A DNA stretch of 64,000 nt from Rhinopithecus roxellana (GCF_007565055.1 NC_044563.1:99471489-99535488), one strand, 5' to 3'. Shown: positions 12,223 through 24,590, counted from the first letter of the stretch. The notes: generated from the sequence alone by a model not told the origin. Numbers and translations are program-made.

Positions 12223-13060
12223 TGGAGAGATTCCTGGTGTGCTCAGGTGGCACTCAAGTTTGCAAAACCTCCAGTAAAAAGTGTGAAATTTCCCATGGAA
12301 GGAGCTGTGTTACAACTGCAATGGTTTGACATACTCCCTCCCTTCTTTGAAGGTTGCAAAGTAGATTTTGAGTGCTGGTCACAGTAAAGGCTAGCAAAGA
12401 TTCTCTCCTTCAGGAACAAAAATGGAAGAGAGACTTGCCACTTCAGTTGTGTTACATAAAAATGTAACAGAATCATCAATATCCAGTGCCACCTCAATCC
12501 CCATTTCATGGGTCAACTTCCTCTAACATACTTTGAAAAGTGAAGCTTTTCTTATATTTCCCAAGCTGTCTGCTCACAAGTTTCTCCTGAAGAGAAATTT
12601 CTTTTAGCTCTGCCATGAAGCCCTGTGCATCTGCTGCTGCTCTTGATCCAAAAGTCTTAGACTCTGACTCCTATGTAGAAATCACTCTCTCTCTATAGAG
12701 CAGCAAATAGGTCAATGTGCAGTGTCCCGCCCTTTTATTCTCTACAATACTACTAGGTATGCCTATAAAGACACAAACTACTTTCTGCTCCCAGCTTTTT
12801 GCCTCTTTCTTAAGGGTTTTCTTAATCTAACTTCCCCTATGCAAGTTCTTTTCTACCTTCTAGGAAACCTGGAAGACAAATAAGGGTTGGTCTTGCTTCA
12901 GGATTTGTTTCCTAATTCCCTACCCTGCCCAAGGAGAACTTTTCCCAAGTGTGAAGGACATTCCAGCAGGATGATTGATTATGGCCATTACATCTCAGAC
13001 CACGCAGACAACAGTACGTGGCTCTGAAACTCCAAGTCTCGAATAAAATTATAAGCCCTC
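12223..13060. other. Unrecognised DNA
   Basis: Moderate GC with no repeat consensus. An antisense 88-codon frame (12243-12509) is unsupported. Confidence 0.4.
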
Positions 13061-13224
13061 TGCTATGGACTGAAAGTTTATTCTCCTCCAAAGAAGAGAA
13101 GCCCTAACCCCCATGGTATTAGGAGGTGGGGCCTTTGGGAAATAACTGGGGATAAACAAGCTCTTGACAATAGAGCCCCCCAGGATAAGATTACTGCCCT
13201 TATAAGAAGAGGAAGATCTCTCTT

Positions 13225-13280
<56 letters not shown>

Positions 13281-13487
13281 CCTCCCTCCCTCCCTCTTTC
13301 TCTCCCCCACATGCACACACCAAGGAAAGGCCATGTGAACATACAGTGAGAAAGTGGCTGTCTGGAACCTAACCATGCTAGCACATTGATCTTGGAGTTC
13401 CAGCCTCCAGAACTGTGAAAAAATAAGTGTTATTTAAGCCACCCAATCTTTGGTATTTTATTATAGCAGCCCAAGCTGACTAAGATA
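13061..13487 (+). repeat. 5' LTR of MaLR element
   Basis: Starts 'tgctatggactgaaag' and contains 'ggtattaggaggtggggc', 'cagcctccagaactgtg' and 'taagccacccaatc', words typical of MLT1/MST LTRs. It ends near 'ctgactaagata'. It has been enlarged internally by a TC microsatellite. Confidence 0.72.
13217..13308 (+). repeat. (TC)n / (TCCC)n microsatellite inside an LTR
   Basis: A TTTC start passes into about 55 bases of uninterrupted TC dinucleotides, then CCCT units to about 13304. Read on the minus strand it gives the Arg-Glu-repeat frames at 13049-13384 and 13078-13323, which are not genes. It is probably length-polymorphic. Confidence 0.95.
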
Positions 13488-14898
13488 GAAATTGTGCCAA
13501 GAAGTGAGGTGCACTGCAACGAAGAGCTAAAAGTGTGGAAGCAGCTTTGGAACTGGGTAATGGGTAGAGGTTGGAAGAGTTTTTGGGTGTGTGCTAGAAA
13601 AGGCCAAGATTTCTGTGAAGAGAGTGTTACAGTTGATTCCGGTGAGGACTCAGAAAGAAAAGCAGAGCTACAGAAAAAGTGTCCATCTTCTAAGAGAACA
13701 CATAAATAATCATGAACATAATGTTGGTAGAACTATAGATGATAAAGGCCATTCTGGTGAGGCCTCAGATGGAAATGAGGAACCTATTATTGGACAAAGA
13801 ATGATCCTAGTTATAAAGTGGCAGAGAACGTGGCTGAATTGTGTTTGTGTTCTAATGTTTTGTGAAAGGTAGAACTTATGAGCAGTGAAATTGGATATTT
13901 AGCCAAAGAGATTTTTAAGCAAAGTGTTGAACATGCAGCTTGGTTACTCCTGACTGCTTATCATAAAACACAGGAAAAGATATAAATTGAAGAAGGAATT
14001 GTTAAGAAGAAAAGGACAAGAACTTAAAGATTTGTAAAATTCTCAGTCTATACATATTGCAGAGAATACAAAGAGTGGGGCTGAACAACTGTTTGATAAG
14101 GAGATTAGTGTGAGTGTGAGCCACAGACATAATCAACCACCTGAGGGTAAACACTGCCATTTATAACTGAAGAGAATACAGATGAGATAAAATGAAAGAA
14201 AGCTATTGGACTTCTTAGGTCCTACGGAACTGTATCATAAGGCTATATGGATGTGAATGAGCACTGATCTTTGAGACAAGGGAAAAACAACACTGAAGAT
14301 GAATCAGAAATCATCAGACATCTCTGATGTTTCAGTTTCAATATGGTAGGGCCATTGCCTCAATTTCAACAGGCCAGAGGGCAGCCACCCAGAACTGTGG
14401 AGGCAGGCTCCCTGAGCCTTTGTTACCCAACCTCCATCTAGCAGAGTCCTGAGGGCGCAACCCTCCGCAAAACATTACTGCAGAAATGAGACTGCATCCC
14501 CAGTGGGTCCAAAAGGCAAAGCATCAAACCAGAGAGGATTATCCTGGAGCCTTGAGATCTAGTGGAATTTGTCAAGATAGGTTTGGGACTTGCTTGAAAC
14601 TTGTTCCTTTTTTCCTTCCAATTTCTCCCTTTTGGAATAGAAATGTCTGTTTTATACTTGTCCCACCATCGCATTTTGCAAGCACATAATTTATCTGGAT
14701 TTGAAGGTGTGCAATTAGAGAGGAATTTTCCCTCAGGATGAGTGGTAAGCCTCATTCTTGTCTAATGTAGATAATGATAGATGAAACTTTAGACTTTAGA
14801 GTTGATGCTGAAACAATTAAGACATTTGGGACTGTTGGGATGGAATCAATGTATTTTGCATGTGAGAAAGGCATGAATTTTGGGGGGTCCAGTTAGAA
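13488..14898 (+). mobile_element. MaLR internal region, decayed
   Basis: 'gaagcagctttggaactggg', 'gcctcagatggaaatgagg' and 'atttagccaaagagattttt' follow the order of THE1/MST-type internal sequence. It has no long open frame and ends near the G-run 'ttttggggggtcc' just before the 3' LTR, which may be the former polypurine tract. The 93-, 71- and 105-codon frames here are chance. Confidence 0.65.
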
Positions 14899-15298
14899 TG
14901 TTATAGACTAAACGTTTGTGTTCCCCCCAAACTCACATGTTGAAGCCTTAACTCCCAATGTAAGTTATTAGGAGGTAGTGCATTTAGGAGGTAATTCGGT
15001 GTGGATGAGATCATGAGGGTGGAATCCACATAATAGGAATAACACCCTTATAAGAGAAAGAGACATCAGAGCTTCCTCTTCCTGCCATGTGAGGATACAG
15101 CAAGAAGGTGGCCATCTACAGCCCATAAAGAATGCCTTTCCCCAAGAACCAAATCTGCTGGAACCTTGATCATGGGCTTTGCAATCTTTAGACGTATGAG
15201 AAATAAATGTCTGTAGCTGAAGCCACCCAGCCTATTGTATTTCATTATGAAGTATGGTCTCAAAGTAGTTACAATAATAGGATATTGAATATCTACCA
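14899..15298 (+). repeat. 3' LTR of MaLR element
   Basis: Starts 'tgttatagactaaacg' and contains 'tattaggaggtagtgc', 'gatcatgagggtggaatcc', 'ccatgtgaggatacagc' and 'gaagccacccagcctattg'. It lacks the TC expansion seen in the 5' LTR, showing that the microsatellite arose after integration. Confidence 0.75.
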
Positions 15299-17105
15299 TT
15301 AAGGGAAGCCCAAAAGTATGAGAACTCTATGTTCAGTTCAGTCAGAGAGTTCAATTATGCTATGAAGGCTTGAAGTTCTTTCTTCCCCTCTACTCAGCAA
15401 TCCTCAGTATCAGTTTCATCCTAAAAGTGATCTCTAATTACTTCAAGTTAACCATCTTTGGACATTAGAACTTCATGCTTTCTTGTTTATACCGAACAGA
15501 AAAGAGAAAGAAAGACCTCTCCCACACTCATGGAGTATATGTCCTTTTCTACAATCTGAATTGTCAAAATAAGTCATGTACCAACCCTGATCCAATAGTA
15601 GTCTTCAAAGGAAGATCTTATGTTAAATAGCTTAAACTAATCAAGTTCTGCCTCCTCTGCAGTGGAGTCAGCTTTCCCAGGACTAGAAGGCTAAGGTGGA
15701 TATCTGAATTTAGGTTCTGTCAGAAAACAGGAAAAGGGGAATACATACCAGGTGGTTAACATTATCCACTGCACAGTGGTATATCTAACTCTCATTAAGA
15801 TCCAATTTTATCTATGAATTCATGTTCTGGGATTCATTAAGTCCCCCAGTTTGCAGAAAATACTGAATAACTTTCAACAGAACAATAACTGCCTAAGAAT
15901 GTTTACATATATTAATGTATCAATAAAAAGCCATCAGATTTCATATACCATGCCTCAGAATGCAATTATATACTTGCAAAAATGACTTCAAGTTATAAAA
16001 TGAACTTCTAAAGCCAAAGCATTGTCATTTTCAACTGAAAACCAAAAGAAGTCTAAAGTTTAATAGTAAATTATTTGCTACTTTTAGCACTTTGACCATA
16101 GTTTTTCAGTTAACTTTCTCCAGGTTATCAGAAAGTTCATGCATAAACGTTTTTTTCTGTTTCCTCAGGGCAATCTAACCTTGCTTCTATCCAACTATAG
16201 ACAATAGTAAAGAATAACCATTATTAATGGGTTCTTGAAATCACAATCTCTACCTAGAAGGTAAGGGATATTATTTATGAGTTCTCCCATAATCACTGAT
16301 GACCTCAATCAGAATTTGAACTCAGTAAAAGATTTGGTCTCTAGTAGATAACACACCTCTACAATAAAAGTCAAAAGTTTAAAAATAACCCAAGCAAACT
16401 AGGTTAAAATATAATAGCAGTCATTTAGCACTGACCTCTTAGATAGAGCTCTTGAGGCTTCCGCTCATAGAAATGATAAGTACTTTGATAATCTTCATGT
16501 TTTTTCTCACCTTTCTGTTTATACAAGTTGCTCTAATTATGAACTGGTACAACTCTGTCTTCATTCATTATCATATTTAAATTTAATTGAAAAAGTAATA
16601 TCCTCACAATTTATAAATGGTCTTTTGACAGTACTTTACTACAGTAAAGCAATTTCCTGACTTTCATTAATGACTAGACTGATATCTTTTTAAAACTGAA
16701 CAATGGATCTATTAAAATTATTATTCACCATCTGGGTCTCCATGAAAGCTTGTTTGAGGCCAAGCTGTTATTTCTATAGAAGAAAAGGAAATGGACCAAG
16801 TTAGGAATACCCAATAGGCCTATAACATATACTCATAAAATTTTTTCTCAGATAGGGCATGTACTTGATTAGCCTCTAGCAGTCAAAAATGCAAGAAATA
16901 GAGATAAATGCCTAGCAATTTACAGATCTAAGTCTTAGGAACAAAGCAACAGGGACTATCCAAATGGTGAATCAAAGGCCGACTACATCTGACACACAAC
17001 TGTTGAAAAGTAATTTTAAACCATCAATCAGCCAGTGTTTTGAACAAAACTAGTCACTGAGTTATTCTGTGGCTCCATGTGGCTATTTACCCAGGATGTT
17101 GTCAA
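15299..17105. other. AT-rich DNA, nothing recognised
   Basis: About 1.8 kb of low-GC sequence with no repeat consensus that I recognise and no open frame of note. Confidence 0.5.
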
Positions 17106-17107
17106 AG

Positions 17108-17345
17108 CAGAGTCTGGAGAAGGCTCCCAACTCTTGAATCCCAGCTCTGAAGCTTAATAGCTGTGTAACCTTGAGCAAATCACTTGACCTCTCTATTCAT
17201 CACTTTCCTCATCTGCAAAATAGAGATAATAATTATAATGTCATTTTCATGGTCATTTATAAGTGTTAAATGAGGGGATGTATGTAAGGCATGTAGAACA
17301 TTTTGCACACTCTAAGTCCTTCTACCTGTCATCTATTATGATCAA
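17108..17345 (+). repeat. MIR SINE, sense, well preserved
   Basis: 'gtgtaaccttgagcaaatc', 'cctctctattcatcac', 'tcctcatctgcaaaatag', 'aagtgttaaatgagg' and 'gcatgtagaacattttgc' follow the full MIR core and LINE-like tail. Confidence 0.85.
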
Positions 17346-17489
17346 TTTTTAAACAGAAGCATATGAGTTATAGATCAAATGAAATCATTTTAAAATTGGT
17401 TTTATTTCAGGAAGACTATCTCAATATCTATAAAAGTATTTAATGCATTAATGGATTATATTAATAAAAATCAGGGGCATTCATTACTT

Positions 17490-18935
17490 TTTTCAATAAA
17501 TATTTATTGAGCATCTACCATGTGTAGGCAATGTTTTGCGTGCTAGGGACACAACAGGGAATAAAAAAAGAAAACAAATCCCTGTCATCATAGAGCTTAC
17601 AGTCAAGCAGTAATAAAAATTAGTAGATTACATAATATAGAAAATGATATATATTATGTATAATAATAAATGGGGAAGGGGACGGGAAGGGTCAAGGAGA
17701 GGGTAGAGGGTGTAGTTTTAAGTAGGGTGTTCAGGGGAGGACTCACTAAGAAGGTAACTTTTGAGCAAAGACTTGAAGAAGGTGAGGGAGAAAGCCATGA
17801 GAATGCCTGGAGTAGAATATTCCAGGAAGATTGCAATGTCAGTGCAGTCATGCTAGGCTCGGGAATAGCAGAAGTCAGTTTGGCTGGAGGACAATGGAGA
17901 TGAGGAAATAAGGTTAAAGACAAAATGGGGACTATATCATAGGAACTGGTAGGTCATAATGAGAACTTGGCTTTTTCTACTGAGTGACGTAGAAAGTCAT
18001 TGAATAGTTTTTAGTAGTGGAGCAATATGATCTGACTCACACTTTAAAAGGATTTTTCTGTTTTCTTTGTAAAGGATAGACTGCAGAGAGGCAAAGGGGA
18101 AATCAAGGAAATTCTTTAGGCAATTAGTTAGGCTTTTGGACTATTTCAGGAAAAAGATCATGGTGGCTCTCATCAGAATGATAGCCATGGAGGTGGGAAA
18201 ATATAGAAGAGTCATAAGAATTTCCTGAGGGATTGGATAGGGGGTATGAGATTAAGAGAAGCATCAAGCATGATTCCAGAGTTTTGTCTTGAGCAACTGG
18301 AAGGATGAATTTGTCATCGGCTGAGATGGAGAAAGTCATACTTACAGCAGGTTTGGGGAAGTGGAGGAAAAATCAGCTGCTGAGTTTTGGCTGTGTTCAA
18401 TTCAAAATGTCTAGTAGATATCCAAGTAGAGATAGCAAAGGGATGGTTTGATATATGATTCTGGTTTGTTCGGGGGAAAAAAAAATCTATACTGGAGATA
18501 TAAATTTGGTAGCCATCAGATGTGATATCTAAAACCAGAGAGTGAATGTAGATAGAGAAGAGGACCAAGGACAGAGTCCTGGAGCACTCCAACACTGATA
18601 GGTCATGAGAAGAGGAGGAGCCAGCAAAGGAGACCAAGAAGGAGCAAGAAGCAAGGTGTGAGGAAATCCACAAAAATTTGATTCTCAGGAGGTATGCAAA
18701 GAAATTCTATTGAAGAAAAAGGCACAATTATATGAATCCTGCTAATAGGTCAAATAAGATGAAGACTAAGCCCTAGCCATTGGATTAAACAAGGTGGAGG
18801 TCATTTGTGACCACAACGAGAGCAGTATTTATGGTTTTTGGTTCTGTGGGGGCAGAAGCCTGATATGAGTGAGTTGAAAGAGAATGGGAGAAAAGGAATG
18901 AAAGGCGACCATTGTAGACTGATCCTGCAAGGAGC
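17490..18935 (-). mobile_element. Long LINE-2 (CR1-clade) 3' half with decayed reverse transcriptase, antisense
   Basis: The element is inverted: its 3' terminus is at the left ('caataaatatttattgagc' at about 17495) and coding sequence lies to the right. Minus-strand translation of 18314-18673 contains LECSRTLSLVLFSIYIHSL followed by SDGYQIYIS, which aligns by eye with the L2 core of the form G-VLGP-LFSIY-HSL and ADD-QIYIS. The neighbouring frame 18124-18339 continues with HPVAQ-like 'LPVAQDKTLESC'. The catalytic Asp pair is lost (SDG in place of ADD), so it is dead. At about 1.45 kb it is long for an L2 fragment. Confidence 0.75.
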
Positions 18936-18954
18936 TAATTATTAATTAAAAATT

Positions 18955-19095
18955 TTCAAAATCACTCTAGAAGGTAAGTTTGTGTGCACTCATTTTACAG
19001 ATGATAAGACTAAGGTTGAGAAAGAATAAAAATTTAGCGCAAAATGAAAATGCTAGCAAAAGGAAGAACTACAACCTAAACACAGATGTCTGACT
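18955..19095 (-). repeat. MIR SINE, antisense fragment
   Basis: 'cattttacagatgataagac', 'taaggttgagaaagaa' and 'ctgactccaaag' match antisense MIR. Confidence 0.5.
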
Positions 19096-19199
19096 CCAAA
19101 GATAAGAGTTCTTAATTGTCCCATGCTTTTGGCAAACATGTGTTGAGTCCCTACAATGTATACATACTACATGAGAGTACCAATACGCATTTATCTGAA

Positions 19200-19370
19200 C
19201 TATGATTTAGACCACATTTCCCAGAATCATCCAAGGATGACTTGCATCAGAATTAACTAGCAGGCATCTTAAAAATTCAGATTCATGAACTTCATCCAGG
19301 ATTCACTGAATCAAAATATCCGGGGGTTTTAGCGCTCCAAGAAATTCTTATGTGAACCAAAGTTTCAGTT
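19200..19370 (+). mobile_element. hAT-Charlie MER5-type DNA transposon remnant
   Basis: 'tgcatcagaattaactagc', 'aaaaattcagattcatg', 'cactgaatcaaaatatccgg' and 'gaaattcttatgtgaacc' follow the MER5A word order with heavy decay. Confidence 0.55.
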
Positions 19371-20875
19371 GTTCATCTAATAAAATACAATACTTCTTTC
19401 TAATACATTAAATATATGTATTTTTAAATTTCTCCACCTTCTTTTCTTTTAATCCCATTTGCATCAATGAAAATTTATTTGGTAACTTCCCAGCAAATAT
19501 TCAATGTCCTTTTTGATAACACTTTTCATAACCAAATATATTTGCCTAGAATAAAAAACCCTAATTTTTTCTTTCTAAACTTCTCAGCATAAGTTTTCAG
19601 AATTTCGGATTATCTCACATATTGTTATTTTTCCCTTAAGATGGGGTTTTATTTAATGGCAACTAAATTAAGAAAGAACCTGCTCTTCAAATAGAATTGC
19701 TGTGCTTAACAGAGGATATGACCTGAGTTTTTAACTCAGAAGGATGGAATCGCATTGCAGAGGATTTCTCTGTGAAGGGAAAATGCACCTATTCATTGTA
19801 TGCTTCAGATCATTCTCCATTTTTGCTGTTGATTGAGACAGGAGTTCCACCAGAGTTTCTGAAAATCACCCTATTGTAGATACCACTTCATCTCACCTTT
19901 TTAATAATTCAGGAAATCGGTTTGCTGCACCTATTCAGAGAATGCTTTATTTTGTACCAGTTCTTTGCTTTCTATCCAGAAACAGCTGCTCCATCTCCTG
20001 TGACACAGGATGTAATAAAATGGAGTAAATGGAGTAGAGTATTTTGATAGATTAATCACTGTGGGGTATGCAGCGTTCACAGCACTCATGGTGAAAGTGA
20101 AGAGATTATACTGAAATGACATCTGTTTTCTTCCATGTAAATTGCTAGACTTTGAATCTGCTGTTATTTAGCAGATGTGTAGATTTAATTATTAGGATTG
20201 CATAACCACTGGGGAAACCATGGGATTTTATTGATAGCTTTCCACATATAGTAATTGCAGAATAAGTAAACTGCCTTTGTCTCCTTTGTGGAAATAAAAC
20301 TAAAAAAAGTTAAACCTATAAGGGATGTGTTTCTTACTCCTAAGGTGCATACAAACTGGTTGTGTTGATGCCTAGGTATCAAAAAAATTTCAACAAATGT
20401 GTGTAACAGTTCAACAATTATTTTCTTCACAGGCTGCAGCTAAAGACTTATTTTCGGTAAAATATTTCAGAAATCCTTATTGGTCCACCTCTACAAAACT
20501 CAGATTGCTAAGACTTTCATAGGGTTATCTACAGTTTGAGTTTTAAAAGCCCTTGGAGATTATCGGCTCCTATGTATTCATTTTATGCTTGAGGAAACTA
20601 ACGAAAGAAATATAGTACCTACTAAGCAAATGCCAACTTATTCCTCAATTTCCTGGCTGTCATTCCAGTGCTCAGAGCAGAGTTCATTGAGAGGAGAGAG
20701 ACCCAAATCTGTTGATAGGTTCATTTGAGTACTATGAGACTCGGACTTCTCAGCCTCTGTGGTTTTACCCTTGTGTGATAACAGAAATAGGTTGAAGAGA
20801 AACGGGAGTTATTTGACAAAGTTACAGAGAGATTGTTGCTCCAGATGTCAAAGAAAAACAAAATTCAACAGTCCA
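19371..20875. other. AT-rich DNA, nothing recognised
   Basis: About 1.5 kb without a recognised repeat. Two antisense frames (63 and 81 codons) are unsupported. Confidence 0.45.
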
Positions 20876-20877
20876 GG

Positions 20878-20990
20878 TCTCTGGGATCTGGTCCCACATG
20901 TGCCACTAATGTAATCTGGGGCCTTGACCACGTCTATTTCCTCATCTGTGCAGGGACTGGTTAGCCTGAGAAGCCACAGCAAGAGTTAAA
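20878..20990 (+). repeat. MIR SINE fragment, sense
   Basis: 'ctctgggatctggtccc', 'ggggccttgaccacg' and 'tttcctcatctgtgc' follow the MIR core. Confidence 0.5.
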
Positions 20991-21690
20991 ATCCAAACCA
21001 GTGACTCTAGAATTCTACAATGCTTTCTTCTTTTTGCAAAATGCTCTTAAACCTGATGTATAAAGCAAAGTGCTGGATGAGAAACTTCACTGTCCAGAAA
21101 AGGTGAATCCAGAGATCAGCTCTTTCAGAAGTTCTATGTTGTTCTATTTGAAAAAGAAATTATATGTGTTGCTGAGTTTTAATCAAACCCAGGAATTAAC
21201 TTCATATAGGATCTGCCCCCCTCTTCTTTGTAAAGAAGTGGCTCTACACCTACAGAATATCAGATGTAGGTAATTTTCACCAAAACAGACAAAGAAGTAC
21301 ATTTAAAAGTGTGAGAGATCAAAAGTTAAATTTTCTGAGAGTCATACAAAGGTTTTTTTTTTTTTTTTTTCAATATAATGAAAACTTATCTGAATATTTA
21401 AAAACTATCTGGATAATTACATGAAGTTTTCCATTTGGACTCAGATGTTATGATGTCGTGTGTATAGTTGAAGCAGAGCTGTGGCACTTACCTGATTAAT
21501 TGGATATGGGGTGTCCACCACGTGGCATTAGGCAGAGCTCACAGAGAGTGCCCACGGAGTCACACATCCCTATAGATGTCACAGTGCCTTAGCTGCCTCC
21601 ACTCCACCATCACTATGACTGAACCACCCAGGGAGCTATGACTGCACCAGAAAGATACCACATCTATCTTCCTCATGCTCACTGTGACAA
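20991..21690. other. Unrecognised DNA with a short T-run
   Basis: A T-run lies at 21353-21370. A 67-codon frame at 21070-21273 is unsupported. Nothing else is recognised. Confidence 0.4.
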
Positions 21691-21879
21691 GGCTTCAGTA
21701 CATATCACGCCCTGCCCTACCTGAGTTCTCCTTTGATGATCCCCCACCCCCGGGCTCTTATCACCATATAGGTCTGTACATAATCTGACTTCAGTTTCCA
21801 CTGATAGTTGACCTCTCTGACCTTCTACTATACCCTCTGAGAATTGCCACCTGTCATTGACAAAACACCCTTTATCCTT

Positions 21880-22260
21880 AATTTATTCTCTGAATATTTC
21901 CTCTACTTCTGTCGAACTGAAATCTGGCTGTCTTCTGAGGATGCTGCTTTGCATGTAGCCAAGTCAAGTAGTGTCTCTCTCCCACACTACTTGTTTCACT
22001 GGGTGTGGAGGGGATGAGGTTGCCCACCTTATTCCTCACTGGTGCTCAAGGACTCTCTGCCTCCTCCCTAAAACCCTTCAGCAATTTGGAAGCTCAAGCC
22101 ATTAAGCCATACCATCACCTGTCGTTCCTCCTTGTTATACTCACATCCACACCTCCAGTTCATTCCCCCTTGTTCCTCAAAGAACTTAGCATGTGTTTTA
22201 CTGTGTCCTTCTACAGAAATATTCTTGTCAAAATCTGTTGCCATCATGGATAGGGAAGAT
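21880..22260 (+). mobile_element. LINE-2/CR1-type endonuclease-domain remnant, sense
   Basis: Translation around 21918-21962 gives TEIWLSSEDAALHVA, resembling the TETWL-SPED signature of the apurinic-type endonuclease of L2/CR1 LINEs. The downstream words 'gtgtggaggggatgaggttg' and 'tccctaaaacccttcagc' also fit that domain. Stops and frame changes follow. The 82-codon frame at 22005-22253 is a by-product. Confidence 0.5.
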
Positions 22261-22329
22261 ATTCAAAACATTTAATAACTAGTATGAGACAGAAACCAAC
22301 CATTAATTAATGACTATATACTAGCTGAC

Positions 22330-22708
22330 TATCAGTCTTTCATGTAGATGGTTTTTCCACTCACCTGGCTTCTTAGTTGCCAAATCTACAGTCACCTGGC
22401 CTCTTAGTTGCTAAATCTACTTCTTGTTCTTCATTTTACATGTCCCCTTATCAGAGAAGCCATTTCTGACCAGTCCATATATATTAACAATACCCCCCCA
22501 ACAATTGCCACTGTCTAATTTTTACCTTCTCTAAAGCATACATAGTATGTAATACATTTATGAGTTTGCTTGTGTATTGCCTCTCTCTTTTGACTAGAAT
22601 ATAAGCTACATGAGCACTAACTTTGTTCTTTTCAATGGTGTTATCTCAAACTCTACATTAGTGCCCAATAAATAACTGGTACTCAGCAAATATTTGTTGA
22701 AAAGTAAC
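22330..22708 (+). mobile_element. LINE-2 3' end, sense
   Basis: 'gaagccatttctgacc', 'gactagaatataagctacatg', 'agtgcccaataaataac' and 'gcaaatatttgttgaa' are the ordered 3' UTR words of L2. With the endonuclease remnant just upstream, this looks like one L2 that lost its reverse transcriptase region. Confidence 0.7.
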
Positions 22709-23905
22709 TTTGGATCAAAAGCAGAAGTTTTTAGAGGTCGAACTGCAACATTATCACTTTGTGCTACTTAGGTTTTGAATACTAACTAGTTCTTCAAGAA
22801 TTTTAAATGAATCAGAGAAAAACAGAATTCTACTAACTTTAAAAAGAGACTGAATTTAATGTAGGCATCCTAGTATGCACAGAATTCTCAGCATCAACAG
22901 AAAACCATGTCTCTCTGTACCTGCTAAAAATACAGACACTTTAAACCTCAGGAAATAAAGTGGTTCATGAAACATCAGAGGTGATATTTTGGGTCATCAT
23001 ATAGATAAACTTACAGAAGTCACATCATTTCACCCTAAGATGGTAGGAATATATAAATGAAAAATAGGATTCAGTCAGTGGAAGCAACACTCAATTTCTG
23101 CCTCTGCCACACATAAGTTTCCTGTCTTCCAGAAAATAGCATTAGGAGAAGCACAATTCATTTTATTCACTTGGGGATTCGCCACATAAAATAGGATATA
23201 TGGCATGAATTGCAGTAAGGGGGCACATTATTCTAAAATTTTCTAACAAGCAAGCCAAGTTTGCCAGGTTCCAAATTAGCATTTCGTCATTTGTCCTACA
23301 AGGAAAATGCAAAATTATTTATTTATACCTCTTACAACTTTGCTTAAAGTTATATCTGCATAATAGGCAGTGTGCTGGAAGGGGAAGGAAATATGCTTAT
23401 GGCATCTGCCATAAAAAGAAGCTATTAAAATGACAATGTTACTGATTTTGTGAATGCGGAGAATAAGTACTCCATGAAAAAATCATTCAGCAATAACAGG
23501 CTAAACTAAAGACTTTTATTAACAGAGCCTTCTCAGTTATGATATCCTGGACCAGAAGATAGTTTACATCTGACAGAAGGGTAGTCATCTCTGACTACGA
23601 GCCTAAGCAATGGCCCTGCTTCAACTAAAAGCTGGGAGCACAGTACAGACAAGATGAGAAAGCAAGGACTTGACATAACCTTTTGACAAGTTTCCTTTCA
23701 AAGGGGAAAAGTAGAGAACAAATTCCAAGCTGATGGCAAAGTTTGAAATTATTTTTTGTAATAGGATCATATTCTATATGTCAATTGCATTTTAATTTAC
23801 AAATGATACCAATGACTTACTATATTTAAAGAGATTAGATAAAAATATACAGAAAAATAAATTTATTATTATTTCATATAATTAAATAAAAATATACACA
23901 CAAAA
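22709..23905. other. AT-rich DNA, nothing recognised
   Basis: About 1.2 kb with no recognised repeat or gene. Confidence 0.45.
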
Positions 23906-23907
23906 AA

Positions 23908-24050
23908 TACATGTGCCTCTGGCCCCAACTATTCAGGGGCCTGGGGCAGGAGGATAACTTGATCCCAGGAGTTTGAGTCTGCAGTGAGCTATGATCCCCT
24001 CACTGATGGGGGCAACAAAGTGAGACCTCCATCTCTTTAAAAAAAGAAAA
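23908..24050 (+). repeat. Alu monomer or right arm, old (AluJ/FAM-like), sense
   Basis: 'gggcaggaggataacttg', 'cccaggagtttgagtctgc' and 'agtgagctatgatcccc' are a diverged Alu arm ending in an A-rich (AAAC)n tail. The left arm is missing. Confidence 0.75.
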
Positions 24051-24329
24051 CAAACAAACAGCATTAAAGAGACATTTTTATACATAGACATTTACAATTT
24101 TCTATAAGTTTTGCTTTAATCCCTATTTTCTTTATGATGTTTATTCTTCTATTTCTCCCTGGGTCTTGGAGAGTGAACTCTCTCCTCAAGTCATTAGCTT
24201 GAATAGGGTCACATCCTCACTCCGGAACCATTCACTAGCAAAGAAAGTGGGATTTCCCCTTTTAGACCAATGAGCCTACTAGCATCTTTAGCTACTATTT
24301 TTCAGTATCCTTTGATGGCAATTCTTTCC

Positions 24330-24590
24330 CCATCCATCTTTTAAACACTAGAATCTCTCAAGATTCCATTCTGTGTCCACTTCTCTTTTAACTTTTCAGA
24401 CTTCCTCTGTGTAATCTCATCTATTCCTATGAATTTTTCATCTATATTTTGATAACAACCTAATGTGCATCTTCAGCCCAATCTTTTCCTGAGCTGTGGA
24501 CTCACATATCCAACTACCTGTAGCTCTCTCCACTTGGATTCACCATCACTATAAAAATTCAAGCACATCCAAAGCTGAAGTCAATGTTAG
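24330..24590 (+). mobile_element. LINE-2 reverse-transcriptase fragment, 5' part of a split copy
   Basis: 'gtaatctcatctattcc', 'catatccaactacctg' and 'ctctccacttggattcacc' match the L2 reverse transcriptase segment (HISNYL-LSPL-like in translation). The copy stops abruptly at the antisense L1 and resumes at 25825. Confidence 0.62.

Larger units (their letters stand above)
13061..15298 (+). mobile_element. Nearly complete MaLR (ERVL-MaLR, MLT1/MST-like) retroelement
   Basis: Two related LTRs in the same orientation (13061-13487 and 14899-15298) bracket about 1.4 kb of non-coding internal sequence. This is the usual architecture of a MaLR element, which spreads in trans with ERVL-type enzymes. 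Most MaLR copies are solo LTRs, so retention of both LTRs and the interior is less common. No open gag or pol frame survives. Target-site repeats are not clear by eye. Confidence 0.72.

Noticed and set aside
13049..13384. Antisense frame with a long Arg-Glu repeat resembling an RE-rich protein
   Set aside because: It is the translation of the TC microsatellite inside a MaLR LTR.
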